Assembly (NCBI GenBank): GCA_012317185.1
Contig: CP048838.1
Span: 930,001 to 994,000 of the forward strand
DNA from: [Clostridium] innocuum
Lineage (GTDB): Bacteria > Bacillota_I > Bacilli_A > Erysipelotrichales > Erysipelotrichaceae
DNA length: 64,000 nt
Direction of reading: 5' to 3'
The notes below the pieces were generated by a model. That model was not told where the DNA came from. It saw nothing but the letters and a program-made list of their open reading frames with translations, and made no database searches. This document shows, in pieces, positions 59,855 to 64,000 of this stretch. The translations under genes and the position numbers were made by a program. Within the stretch, counting starts at the first letter, position 1. Each line of letters opens with the position of its first letter.

Positions 59855-60271
59855 CTATTTCCTTGCGTTTAATAACTGCTGTGATTTTTTCAGTCCTCTA
59901 TCCCGTCTACTGTTGATAGCGGAACGCGGTACATGACACAGTTCTGAAATTTCTCTGTCACTCATATCTTGAAAGAAATGCAACAAGATAGTACTACGCT
60001 GTTTTTCTGTTCACTCTTTCGATGCTGTACTTAATTTTTGATCAGATATACGAATTACAAAATCCAGCACTTGAAATGATACAAGTTCATGTGAATAGTC
60101 ATCATTCATACTATACTCAATCCGTTTCATTTTAGGTAATTCACAAAACAGCACTTCATGCTTGAAACGTTTGGTAATCTGCCTTCTATGACTTGATAAT
60201 GTGCCTTTAATAACAATTAGTAAAGAATTAAACTGTAATCTGACAATATGCTCGAAAGAAGATGTCCTCAT
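59855..60271 (-). pseudogene. Sigma-70-like ICE gene with an in-frame nonsense codon
   Basis: About 138 codons. The N-terminal part (MRTSSFEHIVRLQFNSLLIV, ending KLSTASKE) runs to a TGA at 60011-60013. The same frame then continues TEKQRSTILLHFFQDMSDRE, ISELCHVPRSAINSRRDRGL, KKSQQLLNARK, a sigma region-4 helix-turn-helix. A single base change (TTG/TTA to TGA) would restore it. In Tn916-type elements this gene and the HTH gene regulate transfer. Confidence 0.8.
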
Positions 60272-60527
60272 AATTTCATCTCCCCTCTACACATGCCTAA
60301 ATATATAAACTAGTTATTTCGCAGTGGAAATAATGCTTATATCTTTTTGTTAGTACAGAAACAGAACGTGAAAAAGCCCGCACAAAATAAATGGTTTGTA
60401 CGGGTAAAGGAATTGCAATCTCTTTAAAAAAATAGATATTTATACCGGCTTTTAGTATTCTGATTTTTTCTTGATATATTTCATACAGAAATTTCCTTTT
60501 ATAGAAGAAGTAAAGGGATTTTAAAGA

Positions 60528-61214
60528 TTAAAATAGGTATTTACCATAGAATAAATAAAATCCCGTATCAACGATTAACAAGATGGCAATGACGATCAGA
60601 ATGATATAAAAAACATTTTTAACTCCCTTTAGATTTCTGTTTTTGAATTTATCAACCCAATGAACCAGCTTATTCAGAAGATTGCATTGATTTGCAATAT
60701 ATACAATCACTGCCAAGCACTGACTGACTAAAAACCAAATGGTTAAAAGCAGAATGGAGATAAAAATATTATCTGTTTCGCCACTTATAAGCACCACCGC
60801 ATAAAATGTAGGGTCTGTAAAAGAACTGATTGCAAATACAAAACCCGTAATAATATGTTTTAAAACATTTCCACTAACGGTTTCTTTTGTCTGATTTTCG
60901 GTTTGCTTTTTATCTATAAACAATTTTTTTGAAATCCATATCAGAATAAAAATAGAGATAGCAAATTCTAAAACTGCCCATAGGGGACTATCATCACTTG
61001 GCGTTACACTCTTTATAAAATCTATTGCAGCTACACCTAAAATCATAGCAAGCCCTACACCGACAAAAATGCTGAACCCTGCAAAAGACAAAAAAAATAA
61101 AGTGACTTTTGTTTTCTTTTCGTTGCGTAATCCCATAGATAAAAGATAAACTGCTGTTATGGGATCAATACCAAGAATGCCTAAACCGAAAGTACTGAGT
61201 ATCTTGTGTATCAT
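60528..61214 (-). CDS. LysE/GAP/CadD-like six-helix transporter
   Basis: 228 residues with six or seven hydrophobic helices. It begins with a GLGILGIDPITAVYLLSMGL segment in which the DP pair recalls the LysE/CadD superfamily, followed by FSIFVGVGLAMILGVAAID and IITGFVFAISSFTDPTFYAV. It is probably a small-molecule or ion exporter. It follows its MarR regulator with no gap, and both are transcribed from the operator-containing promoter at 61698-61726. The substrate is unknown. Confidence 0.7.
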   Translation of the reverse strand: MIHKILSTFGLGILGIDPITAVYLLSMGLRNEKKTKVTLFFLSFAGFSIFVGVGLAMILGVAAIDFIKSVTPSDDSPLWAVLEFAISIFILIWISKKLFIDKKQTENQTKETVSGNVLKHIITGFVFAISSFTDPTFYAVVLISGETDNIFISILLLTIWFLVSQCLAVIVYIANQCNLLNKLVHWVDKFKNRNLKGVKNVFYIILIVIAILLIVDTGFYLFYGKYLF

Positions 61215-61663
61215 TATTTCTCTCCTTGTAATTTTTCAATTTTATGACGGAAAGAACTTAAATAATTTTCAATTAAGCGCAAAATCTCCCGTTGTTCTTG
61301 GATCGTCATTTCATCAAAAACCTCATTTTCAGCCTGTTCAATAGGCAAAATGTTTTCATTTATAAAATTTTGACCTTTAGAAGTCAAATAGATTTTCATT
61401 TCTCTACCATTTCCTTGATGAAATTCAATCAACCCATTTTGTTTTAATTTTTTTACAGAGGAGTTGACTGTTTGCTTGTTTAAACAAGTATATTTACAAA
61501 TATCTGTCTGTGTATTACCGTTTCCCAAAATCAGCATTGCTTGTAATATAGAATACGCGCTATCGGATATACCTTGTTTGACAGCAATTTCGTGATACAG
61601 TTCATTTACTAACCGATTTAGACGGTCAAATTCCTGTAAAGTTTTATTTTGTTTATATTGCAT
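61214..61663 (-). CDS. MarR-family transcriptional regulator
   Basis: 149 residues with the MarR winged HTH (GNGNTQTDICKYTCLNKQTV, NSSVKKLKQNGLIEFHQGNG, REMKIYLTSKGQNFINEN) between dimer helices. It shares one base with the transporter gene downstream. Two copies of the palindrome AGTATGA-N2-TCATACT in its promoter are the obvious operators, so it represses itself and the transporter until a ligand binds. Confidence 0.9.
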   Translation of the reverse strand: MQYKQNKTLQEFDRLNRLVNELYHEIAVKQGISDSAYSILQAMLILGNGNTQTDICKYTCLNKQTVNSSVKKLKQNGLIEFHQGNGREMKIYLTSKGQNFINENILPIEQAENEVFDEMTIQEQREILRLIENYLSSFRHKIEKLQGEK

Positions 61664-61678
61664 GTTATCTCTCCTTCA

Positions 61679-61726
61679 AGTATGAAATCATACTTGAATT
61701 ATAGTATGATTTCATACTCGTGTCAA
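61679..61726 (-). promoter_or_regulatory. Consensus promoter with two MarR operators
   Basis: On the minus strand TTGACA (61721-61726), a 17-bp spacer and TATAAT (61698-61703) form a perfect sigma-A promoter. One 16-bp palindrome (61703-61718) fills the spacer; the other (61679-61694) lies just after the -10. Their centres are 24 bp apart, so two dimers bind the same turn region and would block RNA polymerase. Confidence 0.9.
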
Positions 61727-61917
61727 TGGATATATAGGAAATTTTATTTTCGTGTTACACACAATATGGCAATAAACTACCCCTTTATTCCTCTTGATTA
61801 CCCCAAAACAGTAAAGAAAAAGTTCTGTCAAGAGCCTTGCCACCGTAGGTGGTGCTGCTTGCACTCTTAATCGGACTCTTTGTTTGCTGTATCTTCCATG
61901 AGAGGATAAAAGTTATT

Positions 61918-62409
61918 CGTCTTCATCTTCAAAATTCATATTTACAATGACCTTGCCTTGGCCGAATGGAGCATAAGGGTTAATGTGTTTGTTTCCCTCT
62001 GTGCTTTCTCCAAACATATCAAGGCTCTAAAACTCATCATAGTGGTCTAAAATCTTCTGAAATTTCAAATACTGGACATATTCTTTGATTGGGTAAAGGA
62101 CGGACGCTGCGATGTCTTTGCCATTGATATATTCCGTGATATACTCCGTAACTGCTATAATTCATAGTCCAGCCATTCTTCCTCATTGTCAAAGTAGTTA
62201 TCATAGTGCCCGTATTTTAATTCAGCGTTTAACCGTTCTTCCCCTCTGACGAACAGACAGACTTCTTTCTCTATATGAGAAGCAAATTTCCATGTGCGTG
62301 ACAGCATTTCATTCGGTGTGACTTCTAACACAGCCATTATCTTTAGATACCGCAAAATCAGAGATTCAGCGTTTAATTGCATAGAAGTATTTACCATGAT
62401 TTTAACCAC
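61918..62409 (-). pseudogene. Degenerate ICE gene fragments
   Basis: Two overlapping frames carry protein-like text without a complete gene. One reads from 62409 to 62155 and ends in DNYFDNEEEWLDYEL. Downstream another frame reads AVTEYITEYINGKDIAASVL, YPIKEYVQYLKFQKILDHYD, a TAG, then SLDMFGESTEGNKHINPYAP and GKVIVNMNFEDEDE. The pieces look like one or two broken element genes with frameshift and stop. The family is not named. Confidence 0.6.
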
Positions 62410-62907
62410 GTTTGATAGGAAAAATATAAGAAGTCAGACCTTGTTATGCGAGGTTTACCACAAAAGCAAAATGCTCGAATAGCTTGTAAAATTGGGCTAT
62501 TCGGACATTTGAGAAGATTTGAAAAGATAAGGGAAAAAGCATATATAATTTCATAATAAATACGCATTCCTTTTCCATAATAAAATACTTTGAAGACAAC
62601 AGAAAAGCCATCCTGTATAAAAAAAGGGATGACTTTTCTTTTCAGGCTCTTCAGTAATCAGCATTATCTCTGTATACATGACTGTAGGTAATGTTTTAAT
62701 TAACTAGGCCTTTTCCTGCATGAAGATGTGCTGATGAATGGCAATACTGTTTAAGATACACAGTAGAGATTGCTGTATTTGTATTTTTAAGTTGACAAGG
62801 TAATTCATGGAGCTGTACGGGATGGTTATAAAGTATGGTAAAATAAAAGGTGACAGGATACAATTTGGATACAAGAATTATGTATCATACAGAAAAGAGG
62901 TGATAGC
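62410..62907. other. Non-coding stretch before the two-component system
   Basis: No gene is seen. AAAAGCCATCC and GGGATGACTTTT (62609-62637) form a hairpin followed by TCTTTTC, probably a terminator for rightward or leftward transcription. A -10-like TAAAAT lies near 62839, upstream of the response regulator's GAGGTG. Confidence 0.5.
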
Positions 62908-63576
62908 ATGCGGCTTCTGATTGTTGAGGATGAACGGGCCATCGCAGAGGTGATGATGCTGAATCTGAAAAGAGTCGGCTATGAATGCGAGTATGCGCAG
63001 GATGGGGAAATGGGGGTAGCAATGGTGGAGAAACAAAGCTATGATCTGGTTCTGCTGGATATTATGCTTCCGAAAATCAATGGCTATGAACTGATGGAAT
63101 ATCTTGCACAGCTGCAGATTCCGGTAATTTTTATCACGGCAAAGGGCAGTGTGCAGGACCGCGTAAAGGGTCTGCATATGGGAGCGGATGATTATCTTGT
63201 GAAACCGTTTGCGGTGGATGAGCTTACAGCAAGAGTGGAAAATGTGCTGCGTCGTTATCATAAAAGTATGCAGGATATCCATGTACTGGACGTCACGATT
63301 CATACAGCGACCCGTTTGGTGGAAAAGGAGAACCGCACCATCGCTTTGACAAAAAAAGAATATGAGCTGCTGCTGTATCTGGTTCAAAATAAAAATATCG
63401 CACTGTATCGGGATACGATGTATGAAAAGGTCTGGCATGAGGAGGAGTTTGAACAGACACGCACCCTGGATTTGCATATACAGCGTCTGCGCAAGAAACT
63501 GGATTGGCACAGGGTGATTCAGACCGTGTATAAAATCGGTTATATGCTGGAGGTGAAGGATGAAGTTCAGCGATAA
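62908..63576 (+). CDS. OmpR/PhoB-family response regulator
   Basis: 222 residues. The receiver domain has the acidic pair in VEDERAIAEVM, the phosphorylation Asp in YDLVLLDIMLP, Thr in FITAKGS and Lys in DYLVKPF. The winged-helix DNA-binding domain follows (LTKKEYELLLYLVQNKNIAL, LDLHIQRLRKKLDW). GAGGTG precedes the ATG. Its stop lies inside the kinase gene, a 17-bp overlap, so the pair is translationally coupled. Confidence 0.95.
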   Translation: MRLLIVEDERAIAEVMMLNLKRVGYECEYAQDGEMGVAMVEKQSYDLVLLDIMLPKINGYELMEYLAQLQIPVIFITAKGSVQDRVKGLHMGADDYLVKPFAVDELTARVENVLRRYHKSMQDIHVLDVTIHTATRLVEKENRTIALTKKEYELLLYLVQNKNIALYRDTMYEKVWHEEEFEQTRTLDLHIQRLRKKLDWHRVIQTVYKIGYMLEVKDEVQR

Positions 63577-64000
63577 GCTCACACTGAGCAGCACTGCAGT
63601 TATCGCGATTCTGTTTTCCACCGGCGCAACCTTTATGATGGTACAGAATCATGACCACCTTTTGCAATCCTATATATCCCGCAATATGCAGACGCACGAT
63701 CTGGAATCCTTTTCTCTGGAATCCAAGCTGACACAGGATGCCACATCCAATCTGACCTCCTTTGGGAGTGATGAAAAGGCAATAAGAAGCCGCTCAATGT
63801 ATTATCTTCAGCAGGTTGCCAGTCATATGAACCAGCCGCAAACCCAGTATGCTTTGCTGGATACAAAGCATACCGTGCTGTATGCGACAGGGGAGAAAAA
63901 GCTGTTTGAAGAGCATTCGCTGAATGACCCGCAGACCTATCGCATTGTCTCCTATAACGATTCCCGTATCATGCTGGTCAGCAGTCAGATCACCGTTGGG
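63560..64000 (+). CDS. Sensor histidine kinase, N-terminal part (runs off the window)
   Basis: 147 codons are visible. A first membrane helix (LSSTAVIAILFSTGATFMMV) is followed by an extracytoplasmic sensing region with no recognised fold. The kinase core lies outside the window. The coupling to the response regulator and AGGTGAAGG before the ATG support the start. The signal is not deducible. Confidence 0.85.
   Translation, partial: MKFSDKLTLSSTAVIAILFSTGATFMMVQNHDHLLQSYISRNMQTHDLESFSLESKLTQDATSNLTSFGSDEKAIRSRSMYYLQQVASHMNQPQTQYALLDTKHTVLYATGEKKLFEEHSLNDPQTYRIVSYNDSRIMLVSSQITVG

Overview
The window comes from a low-GC Gram-positive bacterium (Bacillota). The right-hand chromosome carries a collagen-like protein, a bactofilin, PD-(D/E)XK 'Rpn' proteins, a MerR regulator beside a glycyl-radical operon and a C_GCAxxG_C_C protein, a mix that fits an anaerobic gut Erysipelotrichia/Clostridia, perhaps an [Clostridium] innocuum-like species. 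The species guess is inference; no rRNA or marker gene is present.

Positions 1 to about 41620 are most of an integrative conjugative element (ICE) of the Tn1549/CTn type. Almost everything is on the minus strand, and the right end abuts the 3' end of a tRNA-Arg(CCT) gene at 41621-41697. No integrase lies in the window, so the other end should be left of position 1. From left to right: (i) an AT-rich cargo cassette (1-6730) with two ABC half-transporters of the siderophore-importer-like type, an ECF-type S component, double ATPase and T component, a divergent AraC regulator and an AraC remnant; (ii) an XRE regulator; (iii) the conjugation module (7350-21924): cell-wall hydrolase, class B sortase, VirB4, PrgI, a TrbL/VirB6-like protein, an MT-A70 methylase, Maff2, VirD4, an ArdC-like protein, PcfB, relaxase, MobC, a candidate oriT, a DpnD/PcfM protein and a DUF3991/TOPRIM primase-like protein; (iv) an AT-rich cargo gene whose 606-aa product has a HEPN-type R-x4-H motif; (v) a 2776-aa methylase/helicase with a TnpV gene embedded in another frame; (vi) small proteins; (vii) a 1381-aa thioester/Cna-B surface adhesin; (viii) ParB/ParA, an NTF2-like cargo gene and an ATTAGCA-rich terminal region.

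The chromosome resumes at the tRNA. It holds a decayed second tRNA-Arg, a CtpE-like P-type ATPase, a DeoR regulator, Dabb and DUF4230 proteins, a DUF308-like membrane protein, a resolvase-tail-like protein, a bactofilin, a collagen-like surface protein, a MerR regulator, and a NanE epimerase / glycyl radical enzyme / activase operon. These are followed by a C_GCAxxG_C_C protein, two small hypothetical genes, and an Rpn nuclease gene with a second copy of its C-terminal half.

From 59.6 to 62.4 kb lies a decayed mobile-element remnant: a sigma-like gene with a nonsense codon, a truncated HTH gene, degenerate fragments and an intact MarR/six-TM-transporter pair with an unusually clear promoter and operators. 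The window ends in a two-component system whose kinase runs off the edge.

The most interesting items are the HEPN-motif cargo gene, the TnpV/helicase overprinting, the glycyl radical operon with a C-G-E active-site loop, a two-copy structured-RNA candidate whose outer stems differ but still pair (49.0 and 59.6 kb), and the full-length plus C-terminal-only Rpn pair.
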